Positions 7,683 through 15,160 of a DNA stretch of 31,475 nucleotides are shown here, piece by piece. The DNA comes from Clostridium lundense DSM 17049 (GTDB lineage Bacteria; Bacillota; Clostridia; Clostridiales; Clostridiaceae), in assembly GCF_000619945.1 (NCBI RefSeq), contig NZ_JHVC01000030.1, positions 1 through 31,475 on the forward strand. The letters run 5' to 3'. The notes under the pieces were generated by a model that worked only from the letters and a program-made list of their open reading frames with translations, ran no database searches and was not told where the DNA came from. A program made the translations under genes and the position numbers. Numbering within the stretch: position 1 is the stretch's first letter; each line of letters begins with the position of its first letter.

Positions 7683-8020
7683 TTAAAAATCCTCCTTTTT
7701 ATATCCGGTGGATATTTTAAATTTATAAGAAAACATATAATGAAACAAACCAATCAAATCATTATTTATGCCTTCCAATAAAAAATGTTATATTAATCAC
7801 TCTTCTTATATTATAAGTATATCATTATTGTAATTTTAAGTAAATATTAATATATTATACATATTTTATCATATATTTACCATAATATCGTTATTACCAT
7901 TGGTTTTCTTATTTTTTCTACAATGCATATACTTATATTTTAAAGTTATGGGGATTTATTTGTAATAATTTGTTTAATGATTCTAAATTATTATAAAATT
8001 ACAAATTATTCAAAGGAACA
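7683..8020. other. Intergenic region, AT-rich
   Basis: These 338 bases carry the leader of the Spo0E-like gene, with AGGAGG and the 15-base palindrome at 7701-7715. They also hold an imperfect AT-rich stem-loop at about 7958-8006 (ATTTGTAAT arms with a bulge) just after the stop of the upstream unrecognised gene. That stem-loop has no U-run and is only a possible transcript end. I see no further gene or RNA. Confidence 0.5.
7701..7715. promoter_or_regulatory. Palindrome before the Spo0E-like gene
   Basis: ATATCC-GGT-GGATAT is a perfect inverted repeat. It ends about six bases before the AGGAGG of the Spo0E-like gene. It may be an operator or a small leader hairpin affecting ribosome access; no regulator can be assigned. 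Confidence 0.35.
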
Positions 8021-8605
8021 TCATTCTATCAAAGTTTTATTCAATATTTCAAACTTTAATAAAAACGCTTCATAATTCATTATATTTTCAATGGCTCTTT
8101 CCCATGAAAATTTATTATTATCTACAATAAGATCTATTAATCTATTATCTCTATTTAAAAACAAGGATATCCTTCCAAACTTTTTTTTATTATAAAGACT
8201 CCTATACTTTATTCCCTTTTTCAAATCAGTTGAACTATAATTTTTAGAAATCATACCACTTATATCCCTATGTGCTTTTTCTAAAAGATTAGTCTTATCC
8301 TGTAAATTATAAAGTTCAAACTTGTATTGATTTATTTTTCCACATAATATACTCATTGTTTCATAAGTTACTTCTTTATTGCAAATAGACCTCTTTATTG
8401 AAACTATGCTTCCCTTATAATCTTTAGGTACATATTGATTTTTGTAAATAATTTCTTTAAGCTCAACACCTGACTTTCTCCACTCATTGCCAGCAAAGCA
8501 TTGGTAGGATATTTTAATATAACTTTCTCCTTTTTCATTATACAAAATTATAATATCACTTTTGGGAAAAGTTTCGTTGAGATTTTCACATGAAGTATTC
8601 TTCAC
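8021..8605 (-). CDS. Protein of unknown function, 194 residues
   Basis: I do not recognise this protein. It is soluble, lysine-rich and basic, with no signal peptide or membrane segment. It appears to have a beta-rich first half (DIIILYNEKGESYIKISYQ) and a helical second half with a probable coiled stretch around KINQYKFELYNLQDKTNLLEKAHRDI given in parts: KINQYKFELYN then LQDKTNLLEKA. The ribosome site GGAGG lies eight bases before a GTG at 8603-8605, whereas the upstream ATG at 8609-8611 is only two bases from it; the GTG is therefore preferred. It stands alone between tRNA-Ser(CGA) and the Spo0E-like gene, on the same strand. The clear ribosome site and open frame support a real gene. Confidence 0.65.
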   Translation of the reverse strand: MKNTSCENLNETFPKSDIIILYNEKGESYIKISYQCFAGNEWRKSGVELKEIIYKNQYVPKDYKGSIVSIKRSICNKEVTYETMSILCGKINQYKFELYNLQDKTNLLEKAHRDISGMISKNYSSTDLKKGIKYRSLYNKKKFGRISLFLNRDNRLIDLIVDNNKFSWERAIENIMNYEAFLLKFEILNKTLIE

Positions 8606-8893
8606 TCTCATGCCCTCCTAATAACTTATATGTAAAATATTCTATATATCTATATAATCTTCCTTTATTTTGATATCACTCTTTATGTTTTTATATCTTG
8701 ATAACACAAATTCATGTGCCTGCAAATAACTTTTTTATCATTACTTACCATTCCATTTAATAATACTTATAATTAATATACTCATATATGACTTTTTTAA
8801 CTCCTACTCATTCACTTTGCCACCCCAAGTTTCTATATAAAATAAATATTTAATTTTCACAATATCACACACTCTCCATTACATGCTTGAAAT

Positions 8894-8928
8894 AAAAAAG
8901 TCCGCATAAACACTAAATTTATACGGAT
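8894..8928 (-). terminator. Terminator after tRNA-Ser(CGA)
   Basis: A ten-base stem (TCCGTATAAA / TTTATGCGGA with one G-U pair) at about 8901-8927 is followed on the minus strand by CTTTTTT. It lies directly after the tRNA 3' end and closes the tadA-tRNA-Ser unit. Confidence 0.85.
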
Positions 8929-8933
8929 TTTTT

Positions 8934-9025
8934 TGGCGGAGAGAGAGGGATTCGAACCCTCGGTAGAGTTTACACCCTACAATTGATTTCGAGTCAATCA
9001 CCTTAGACCACTCGGACATCTCTCC
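8934..9025 (-). tRNA. tRNA-Ser (anticodon CGA)
   Basis: Class II tRNA of 92 bases including encoded CCA. Acceptor GGAGAGA / TCTCTCC, discriminator G, anticodon loop CTCGAAA giving CGA (reads UCG), long variable arm. It starts five bases after the tadA stop codon, so it is probably processed from the tadA transcript. Confidence 0.95.
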
Positions 9026-9030
9026 ATATA

Positions 9031-9471
9031 TTATCTTTTTGATTTAAAAAATTTTTCTAATATAGAGCTGCATTGGCCATTATATAACCATTCTATATAT
9101 ACATTACTATTGAGATTTCTATTTTGAAGCAAATTAACTATAGAACCACATGCCCCTAATCTAGGATCAAATGTTCCTATGTAAACTTTACTTATTCTTG
9201 ATTGTATTATAGCCCCTGCACACATTGGGCAAGGCTCTAATGTTACATAAAGCTCACAACCATTTAATCTCCAGTTTCCTAGATAATTACAAGCTTTTTT
9301 TATAGCTATTATTTCTGCATGTGCTGTAGGATCTTTTAAATTCTCTGTCATATTATGTGCTGCCGCTATTATTTTATGGTCTTTTACTATTATAGCACCT
9401 ACAGGTACTTCATTAATAGCCTCTGCTTTTTTTGCTTCCTTTAAAGCTTTACTCATAAAATCTACAGTCAT
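9031..9471 (-). CDS. tadA: tRNA adenosine(34) deaminase TadA
   Basis: Converts A34 to inosine in the anticodon of tRNA-Arg(ACG). Of 146 residues, typical for the family. The zinc-dependent cytidine/deoxycytidylate deaminase motifs are complete: H51-A-E53 with the catalytic glutamate, and P-C81-x2-C84 for zinc. The N-terminal helix and VPVGAIIVKD fit TadA rather than guanine deaminase. The ATG follows AAGGAAGAG. Its substrate tRNA-Arg(ACG) lies in the same window at 19853. In Bacillus the orthologue yaaJ also stands upstream of the SRP RNA and dnaX. It is likely co-transcribed with tRNA-Ser(CGA). Confidence 0.95.
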   Translation of the reverse strand: MTVDFMSKALKEAKKAEAINEVPVGAIIVKDHKIIAAAHNMTENLKDPTAHAEIIAIKKACNYLGNWRLNGCELYVTLEPCPMCAGAIIQSRISKVYIGTFDPRLGACGSIVNLLQNRNLNSNVYIEWLYNGQCSSILEKFFKSKR

Positions 9472-9561
9472 ACTACTCTTCCTTCTAGTAACTTGTTAAT
9501 TACATTTTATAGTTATTTACTTCTATTGTAAATAATTATTAAGAATATTTCTTAATATTAT

Positions 9562-9599
9562 ATAAAATAAAAGCCCCCATTATGTTTTGAAGGCCTTTT
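9562..9599 (-). terminator. Weak terminator after tRNA-Arg(CCT)
   Basis: On the minus strand AAAAGGCC and GGCTTTT can pair with one bulged G, around a 12- to 15-base loop. TTTTATTTTATA follows. The stem is modest, so this is a probable rather than certain terminator. Confidence 0.45.
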
Positions 9600-9675
9600 G
9601 GTGCGCCCGAGAGGAATCGAACCCCCGGCACGCGGTTTAGGAAACCGCTGCTCTATCCTACTGAGCTACGAGCGC
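9599..9675 (-). tRNA. tRNA-Arg (anticodon CCT)
   Basis: A 77-base cloverleaf including encoded CCA. Acceptor GCGCTCG / CGGGCGC with discriminator A, anticodon stem GCGGT/ACCGC and loop TTCCTAA giving CCT, which reads AGG. T loop TTCGATT. Confidence 0.95.
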
Positions 9676-9707
9676 ATATATTAAATTTAATCCCATTTAC
9701 AATAAAT

Positions 9708-9736
9708 AGTTTATTACAATTTATAATTATTGTCAA
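9708..9736 (-). promoter_or_regulatory. Promoter for tRNA-Arg(CCT)
   Basis: The minus strand has TTGACA (9731-9736), a 17-base spacer and TAAACT (9708-9713). Transcription would begin about 25 bases before the tRNA. The -35 is perfect and the -10 is weak. Confidence 0.6.
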
Positions 9737-9879
9737 TATAGTTACAATATATGTTTTAAATTAAATCTTTTTACATATTACTAGAAACACTTTATTAAAA
9801 ATAATATAATAATTGGATATATTTTCTAATTTATATGTTAAAATATATATAGAAAAAATTTTAAATTCGGGGTGATATT

Positions 9880-11268
9880 ATGAAAAATATACATATTACC
9901 GAAACGGTATTAAGGGATGCCAACCAATCACTAATAGCTACAAGATTACCCTTTAACTCCTTCGCTCCTATTCTGGATAAATTGGATAATGCAGGTTATT
10001 ATTCTTTAGAATGCTGGGGCGGAGCTACCTTTGATTCCTGTATAAGATATTTAAATGAAGATCCGTGGATCAGACTTAAAAAAATTAAATCCGTAGCAAA
10101 AAAAACTCCTTTACAAATGCTATTAAGAGGACAGAATATATTGGGTTATAAGCATTATCCCGATGACGTAGTAAGAGAGTTTATAAAAATGGCAATTTAT
10201 TATGGAATTGATATAATAAGAATATTTGATGCTTTAAACGACTTTAGAAATATCGAAGTTGCAATAGATGAAACAAAAAAACAAGGAGCTCATGCTCAAG
10301 GTACAATTGTATATACTGTAAGCCCTATTCATGATGTTAAAAGTTATATAAACCTTGCTAAGGAACTAAAAAATATGGGGTCAGACTCTATATGTATAAA
10401 AGATATGGCTGGACTAATTATGCCAGATATAGCATTCAATTTAATAAAAAAGCTTAAAGAAACAGTAAAAATACCAATATACCTTCATTCTCATAGTACA
10501 AATGGACTAGCAGAAATGTCTTATTTAAAAGCAGTTGAAGCTGGAGTAGATGGCATAGATTGTGCTATATCTGCTTTTGGAGGAGGCACTGCTCAACCTG
10601 CAACAGAATCAATTCATTACGCTTTAACTAGTTCTGGTTTTAATACAAATTTGTATGGTAATAAATTAAAGGAAATAAACGACTTCTTTAAACCTATAAG
10701 AGAAGACTTTTTAAAAAAGGGATTACTAAATCCTAAAGTATTATCTCCTCAGCCTGAAGCACTTATATACCAAATTCCAGGTGGTATGCTTTCCAATATG
10801 ATATCTCAACTTAAAGAACAAAATTCTCTAAATAAATTAGAAGCTGTATTAAATGAAGTTCCTAAAGTAAGAGAAGATTTAGGTTACCCGCCATTGGTTA
10901 CACCTATGAGTCAAATGGTAGGGACTCAAGCTACTATAAACATTCTTACTGGTGAAAGGTATAAAATGATTCTAAAGGAGGTTAAAGCTTACTGTCGAGG
11001 AGAATATGGAAAGGCCCCTGGTAAGATTAATAATGATTTATTAAATAAAGCCATAGGGGAAAATGAACCTATAAAAACTAGATATGCAGACACCTTGGAA
11101 CCTGCTTTTGAAAAAACTAAAGAAAAACTAAAAGATTTAACTACTCGTAACGAGGATGTATTAACTTATTTATCATTTCCAGAAATTGCAGAAGAATTTT
11201 TAAAGAATAAAAAGCTACATCCTTCCTCTGATGAGCTAAGAGAACAAACCAAAAGTGGTGTTATTTAA
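9880..11268 (+). CDS. Biotin-dependent carboxyltransferase subunit (OadA/PycB type) without biotinyl domain
   Basis: A 462-residue protein of the pyruvate carboxylase B / oxaloacetate decarboxylase alpha / transcarboxylase 5S family. The TIM-barrel opens with ETVLRDANQSLIATR (metal ligand D13), contains the conserved LRGQN and IRIFDALND, the carbamylated-lysine region CIKDMAGL, and the metal-binding HSHSTNG. A helical linker region follows (GGMLSNM, GTQATIN). It ends at residue 462, whereas full-length OadA carries a further 100-130 residues with the biotin lysine motif (A/M-K-M). That motif is absent. No beta/gamma pump subunit or biotin carboxylase is next to it. It probably works with a separate biotin carrier, or as a soluble decarboxylase/carboxyltransferase. 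GGGGTGAT precedes the ATG; no other gene shares the strand upstream. Confidence 0.85.
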   Translation: MKNIHITETVLRDANQSLIATRLPFNSFAPILDKLDNAGYYSLECWGGATFDSCIRYLNEDPWIRLKKIKSVAKKTPLQMLLRGQNILGYKHYPDDVVREFIKMAIYYGIDIIRIFDALNDFRNIEVAIDETKKQGAHAQGTIVYTVSPIHDVKSYINLAKELKNMGSDSICIKDMAGLIMPDIAFNLIKKLKETVKIPIYLHSHSTNGLAEMSYLKAVEAGVDGIDCAISAFGGGTAQPATESIHYALTSSGFNTNLYGNKLKEINDFFKPIREDFLKKGLLNPKVLSPQPEALIYQIPGGMLSNMISQLKEQNSLNKLEAVLNEVPKVREDLGYPPLVTPMSQMVGTQATINILTGERYKMILKEVKAYCRGEYGKAPGKINNDLLNKAIGENEPIKTRYADTLEPAFEKTKEKLKDLTTRNEDVLTYLSFPEIAEEFLKNKKLHPSSDELREQTKSGVI

Positions 11269-11325
11269 CTACAAATTTACTATACTAGATTTTGAAGTTA
11301 TCCATGGAATTAAAATTTCATGGAG

Positions 11326-11356
11326 TAAAAAAGCTCGTAATATTACGGGCTTTTAC
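11326..11356 (+). terminator. Terminator after the carboxyltransferase gene
   Basis: AAAAGC-T-CGTAA pairs with TTACG-G-GCTTTT, with one wobble pair. A smaller hairpin with CCATG arms lies just before (about 11301-11324). The stem overlaps the stop codon of the convergent RpiR-type gene. It may act on both strands. Confidence 0.75.
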
Positions 11357-12213
11357 TTAATTTTCTTTTGATTTATTGCAAACCTTGTATTATTTAGATA
11401 CTTTTTAACCTCATCAAATTGGTCACTAGCTACTCCAGCAAATAATACATCAATTACATTTAATTGAGCAATTCTGGATGACATAGCCCCACTTCTTATG
11501 CTTATTTCTGGTGCGGAAACAAACAAGTTTATATCACAAATCTGACTTATAGAATTTTGACCATACTTTGTTATACTTATAGTAGTGGCATTAGCTTCTT
11601 TAGCCATTTTTATAGAATCATATGTATCCTTTGTTTCTCCTGAATATGAAATAGCTATGGCTACATCTCCCTTTTTCAAATTAGATGCTGACGCTATTTG
11701 CATATGAGTATCTGCATGAGCAGTAACTACCTTATTAATTCTAGAAAACTTTTGGAATGCATCAAAAGCTATAATATGAGAGGCTCCTACTCCATAAAAA
11801 TCTATTCTTTGTGCTAAAATTATAGCTTCTATCGCTCTTTTAACTTCATTAAAATCTAATATTTCTAAAGTATTATCAATAGATTTCTTATTATTGTAGC
11901 TTATATTTTGTATTATGCTTTCTAATGGATCTCCTGGCTCTACATCAGTATATTGTTCCCCTGTACTTCCTGTATTATTAATATATGCTATATCTTTTGT
12001 TATACTTATTTTAAAGTCCTTATATCCTTTAAACCCTAGTACCTTACATAACCTCACTACTGTTGCTTCACTAGAGCCACTCATTTGAGCTAATTCCCCT
12101 ATAGATAAATCAGAAATTTTATGTGGATTTTCTAATATAAACATTCCAACCTTTTTCTCAGAAGGACTTAATTTTTCTATTATCTCTCTTATTTTTATTA
12201 AACTTCCTGACAT
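11353..12213 (-). CDS. MurR/RpiR family transcriptional regulator
   Basis: A 286-residue sugar-phosphate-responsive regulator. Residues 1-77 form the RpiR-type helix-turn-helix (LSPSEKKVGMFILENP, then GELAQMSGSSEATVVRLCK). Residues about 120-250 form a SIS domain that binds phosphosugars (FYGVGASHIIAFDA, AISYSGETKDT, ISITKYGQNSIS). Such proteins usually control an adjacent sugar or amino-sugar locus, but none is present here, so the target is unknown. An extended -10 TGGTATAAT on the minus strand (12248-12256) lies about 35 bases before the start. It is divergent from the phasin-like gene across 172 bases. Confidence 0.88.
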   Translation of the reverse strand: MSGSLIKIREIIEKLSPSEKKVGMFILENPHKISDLSIGELAQMSGSSEATVVRLCKVLGFKGYKDFKISITKDIAYINNTGSTGEQYTDVEPGDPLESIIQNISYNNKKSIDNTLEILDFNEVKRAIEAIILAQRIDFYGVGASHIIAFDAFQKFSRINKVVTAHADTHMQIASASNLKKGDVAIAISYSGETKDTYDSIKMAKEANATTISITKYGQNSISQICDINLFVSAPEISIRSGAMSSRIAQLNVIDVLFAGVASDQFDEVKKYLNNTRFAINQKKIK

Positions 12214-12385
12214 ATATTTACCATCCCATATAATTATATTTATATATATTATACCAATTTAAAATTTATTTTTACATATATTTATTTCTGAAAAACTTAT
12301 TAATAAATAATAAATTATATAACTATACGATATACTAATACTATGAATAGTAGTATAATTATGGTATATAATGGGAGGTGTGATT

Positions 12386-12700
12386 ATGCTTAATGAACTA
12401 AAAAATATATTTTTAGCTGGTGTAGGTTCTGCTGCCTATACCTATGAAAAAGCTGCACAGCTTGTTGATGAAATGGTTCAAAAAGGGAAATTAACTGTAG
12501 AAGAAGGAAAAGATTTATCTGAAGAATTAAAGAGAACTGTAAAAACTAAAATAAACGAACAATCTACTAAACCTCTTACAAAGGAAGACTTTAGAGAGTT
12601 ATTAAAAGAAATGAATTTTGTAAATAAAGAAGACTTTGATTCACTAAATAATAGAATAACTTTATTAGAAGAAAAAATAAACAAACAAAATGCTGAATAA
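12386..12700 (+). CDS. Phasin-like coiled-coil protein
   Basis: A 104-residue, highly charged, helical protein without signal peptide. The N-terminus (NIFLAGVGSAAYTYEKAAQLV, followed by a KGKLTVEEGK turn) resembles the phasin/PhaF-type granule-associated family, where KGxLTxEEGK links two helices. The C-terminal 30 residues form a short coiled coil (FDSLNNRITLLEEKINK). The start is ATG at 12386, five bases after GGGAGGTG; an in-frame ATG at 12371 overlaps that ribosome site and is unlikely. A terminator separates it from the UbiB-type gene 62 bases downstream, but the two occur in tandem and may be functionally linked. Its true role is unknown; clostridia of this kind are not expected to store polyhydroxyalkanoate. 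Confidence 0.7.
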   Translation: MLNELKNIFLAGVGSAAYTYEKAAQLVDEMVQKGKLTVEEGKDLSEELKRTVKTKINEQSTKPLTKEDFRELLKEMNFVNKEDFDSLNNRITLLEEKINKQNAE

Positions 12701-12704
12701 AGTA

Positions 12705-12740
12705 AAGAGCCTTAACATATTGGTTAGGGCTTTTATTTCT
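12705..12740 (+). terminator. Terminator/attenuator between phasin-like and UbiB genes
   Basis: GCCTTAAC (12709-12716) pairs with GTTAGGGC (12723-12730) with one wobble pair, followed by TTTTATTT. It would limit, but perhaps not stop, read-through into the UbiB-type gene, which starts 23 bases later and shows no clear promoter of its own. Confidence 0.75.
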
Positions 12741-12762
12741 AAAAAAATTAGTGAGGTAGTAT

Positions 12763-14367
12763 ATGTATAAGAATTCAGTAGAAAGATTTAAAGAAATAGT
12801 CAGAGTGTTAGCTTTTTATGGCTTCGGTTATGTTGTAAATAATAAGATAAAAAAAGATGAAAATAAGTCTCCTTCAAACCTAAAAAAAGCCTTAGAAGAG
12901 TTGGGTCCAACATTCATAAAAATTGGTCAGATATTAAGTACTAGACCAGATATTTTACCCAATAAATACATAGTAGAACTTTCTAAACTACAGGATGATG
13001 TAGTCCCTGAAAATTTTTCTGATATTAATGAAGTATTTCGAAAAGAGTTTGGCAAAAATATAGATGAGTGCTTTTTGTATTTTAATGAAAGCCCCCTAGC
13101 TTCTGCTTCTACAGCGCAAGTTTATACTGCAATTTTAAATAATGGTAGAGAAGTAATAGTTAAAATTCAACGTCCTCATATATATGAAAAAATGCATTTA
13201 GATATGTCTATTCTTTCTAAAATAATAGCACTTACTAAAACTAAATTTACTGACTCACTTATAGATCCAAAGGAAGCCTTAGATGAAATATTATCCGCTA
13301 CAGAGCAAGAACTTGATTTTGAAAATGAAAAGGATAATATAAATAAATTTAAAGAGTTAAATAAGGATGTAGCATTTCTTTACGCTCCTTATATAATAGA
13401 TGAATTCTCAAGTAACAAAATCTTAACTATGGAAAAAATAAATGGATTTAAAATAGATAATCTAAAAAAATTAGACGAAGGTAACTATGATGTATATGAT
13501 CTAGGAAAAAAACTTGCCCTTTCATATTTTAAACAAGTGTTTGAAGATGGCTTTTTTCATGGAGATCCACATCCTGGTAACCTTTTAATTCAAGATGGAA
13601 AAATATGCTACATAGATTTTGGTATAGTTGGCTCATTCTCTAAGTCTTTAAAAGATGCATTAAATGATGCAATAATATCTGTAGCTTATAAAGATCCAGA
13701 TAAACTTATTTCTGTGCTTATGTCTATAGGAATAAAAAAAGGTTTTGTAAATAGAAATAAGTTGTATGAAGATATAGATTATCTTTTTGATAGTTATCTT
13801 TCTACTTCTCTACAAAACATTGAAATGTCTGTACTATTACAAGAAATATTTGATTGTGCTAAAAGAAACAATATAAAATTACCAAAAGATTTAACTTTAC
13901 TTATAAGAGGTACAGTAATAATTGAAGGCGTATTAGCTAAAATTTCCCCGGATATAAAAATACTAGATATAGCTATTCCTTTTGTTAAATCTAATAATAA
14001 ATTTTCTATATTTAAAGAATTAAATTCAGATGAAATTCTGATACGATCTTATAAATTTGCAAAAGATTTTTATACATTACCAACAAAGATGATAGAATTA
14101 TCAAACAGTATATTAAATGGAAGAGCTAAAATACAGCTTCAAATTAATAGCTTAAATCGTTCTATAAATGAACTTAATAAAATGGTAAACAGAGTAGTAT
14201 ATGCCCTTATTATTTCCTCTATGATAATAGGATCTTCGTTGATTTTAAATACTAATATTGGTCCTAAAATATATGATATTTCTATAATAGGAGTTGTTGG
14301 CTACGGAATTGCTGCTTTTATGGGATTTAGGCTTTTAATATCAATTATTAAATCTGGTAAACTATAA
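12763..14367 (+). CDS. ABC1/UbiB/AarF family atypical kinase-like membrane protein
   Basis: A 534-residue protein of the UbiB/AarF family. Motifs in order: the family-specific KxGQ region GPTFIKIGQILSTRPDILP (about 48-66), the glycine-rich A-loop replacement SPLASASTAQVY, catalytic HGDPHPGN (266-273) and metal-binding DFG (285-287). The last 60 residues form two transmembrane helices (about 475-530). In proteobacteria UbiB helps extract or modify ubiquinone precursors. Clostridia generally lack ubiquinone, so the substrate here is unknown and probably a lipid. The start ATG follows GTGAGGT. It is the second gene after the phasin-like protein. Confidence 0.9.
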   Translation: MYKNSVERFKEIVRVLAFYGFGYVVNNKIKKDENKSPSNLKKALEELGPTFIKIGQILSTRPDILPNKYIVELSKLQDDVVPENFSDINEVFRKEFGKNIDECFLYFNESPLASASTAQVYTAILNNGREVIVKIQRPHIYEKMHLDMSILSKIIALTKTKFTDSLIDPKEALDEILSATEQELDFENEKDNINKFKELNKDVAFLYAPYIIDEFSSNKILTMEKINGFKIDNLKKLDEGNYDVYDLGKKLALSYFKQVFEDGFFHGDPHPGNLLIQDGKICYIDFGIVGSFSKSLKDALNDAIISVAYKDPDKLISVLMSIGIKKGFVNRNKLYEDIDYLFDSYLSTSLQNIEMSVLLQEIFDCAKRNNIKLPKDLTLLIRGTVIIEGVLAKISPDIKILDIAIPFVKSNNKFSIFKELNSDEILIRSYKFAKDFYTLPTKMIELSNSILNGRAKIQLQINSLNRSINELNKMVNRVVYALIISSMIIGSSLILNTNIGPKIYDISIIGVVGYGIAAFMGFRLLISIIKSGKL

Positions 14368-14403
14368 GATTCTTTTTAGGTATCTTAGTTCATAGTATAC
14401 GAA

Positions 14404-14430
14404 AGGCTTAAGTATAACATACTTAAGCCT
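14404..14430. terminator. Bidirectional stem-loop between UbiB-type and tetR genes
   Basis: AGGCTTAAGTA and TACTTAAGCCT form a perfect 11-base-pair stem around a 5-base loop. It overlaps the stop codon (14423-14425) of the TetR gene. U-runs are short on both sides, so termination may be partial. Confidence 0.6.
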
Positions 14431-14989
14431 CTATCCCTCTTAATATATAATTCATAAGATTATCTACTACTTCATCAATATTATTTTTATCCTCATTTAT
14501 AAGCTCATATACTGCTGCAGAACATAATGTACCAAAAATAGTATACGCCATAAATGACTTTTCTCCTATTTTTATGAATCCATCATTCATAGCTTCTTCT
14601 AAATATTCTTCTATATAGTCTATATATTGTTGTATACTATCCCTTAGTTGAAGCTGTCTCGCTTCCTGTCCCCACAATTGGCTCATTATAACTTTAAAGA
14701 AATCTCTATTGTCATAAACCAAACTTAGTTGAACTTTACATAGAGCTTTAAGTTTTAATATAGAATTATCTTCTCTTTTTAATACTTCCTCTATTCTAAT
14801 TTTAATTAGCTTCATGCCTTCTTCTATTATGTATTTAAATATTTCTTCTTTACTTTTAAAATGATAATATAGTGTTCCTTTAGCTACCCCAGCTTCTGAA
14901 GCTATTTCATCCATAGTGGCTCCATCATACCCAGATATAGAAAAAACCTTTATGGCAGACTCAAATATTGATATTTTTGTTTTATTCAT
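14423..14989 (-). CDS. TetR/AcrR family transcriptional regulator
   Basis: A 188-residue regulator. The N-terminal helix-turn-helix is typical: IFESAIKVFSISGYDGATMDEIA, then GVAKGTLYYHFKSKEE, given here in two parts within residues 8-50. The C-terminal ligand/dimer domain is variable and contains no cofactor motif. It is divergent from psd, with 171 bases between, and may control itself and possibly psd. AGAGGT precedes the ATG by six to seven bases. A TGAC-CA-GTCA site lies between its promoter and ribosome site. The ligand is unknown. Confidence 0.88.
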   Translation of the reverse strand: MNKTKISIFESAIKVFSISGYDGATMDEIASEAGVAKGTLYYHFKSKEEIFKYIIEEGMKLIKIRIEEVLKREDNSILKLKALCKVQLSLVYDNRDFFKVIMSQLWGQEARQLQLRDSIQQYIDYIEEYLEEAMNDGFIKIGEKSFMAYTIFGTLCSAAVYELINEDKNNIDEVVDNLMNYILRGIEA

Positions 14990-15013
14990 AATAAACCTCT
15001 CCGATTTTTTTTA

Positions 15014-15030
15014 TTGACCAGTCAGTACAA
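15014..15030. promoter_or_regulatory. Probable TetR operator
   Basis: TGACCAGTCA (15015-15024) is an inverted repeat (TGAC-CA-GTCA) of the kind bound by TetR regulators. It lies between a minus-strand TATAAT (15041-15046, with TTGTCT 16 bases upstream) and the tetR ribosome site, a position suited to autorepression. Binding is inferred. Confidence 0.5.
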
Positions 15031-15082
15031 CCTTAAATATATTATACTATTTTTTATATATAAGACAACACAATTAATGTCA

Positions 15083-15110
15083 TTGATAATTTTATTTTAT
15101 CATTTATAAT
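15083..15110 (+). promoter_or_regulatory. Promoter for psd
   Basis: TTGATA (15083-15088), a 16-base spacer and TATAAT (15105-15110), about 50 bases before the psd start codon. Confidence 0.6.
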
Positions 15111-15160
15111 ATTCTATATAAATAGAATACCGTTAGTTTAATAACTTTTAGGAGGATAAC

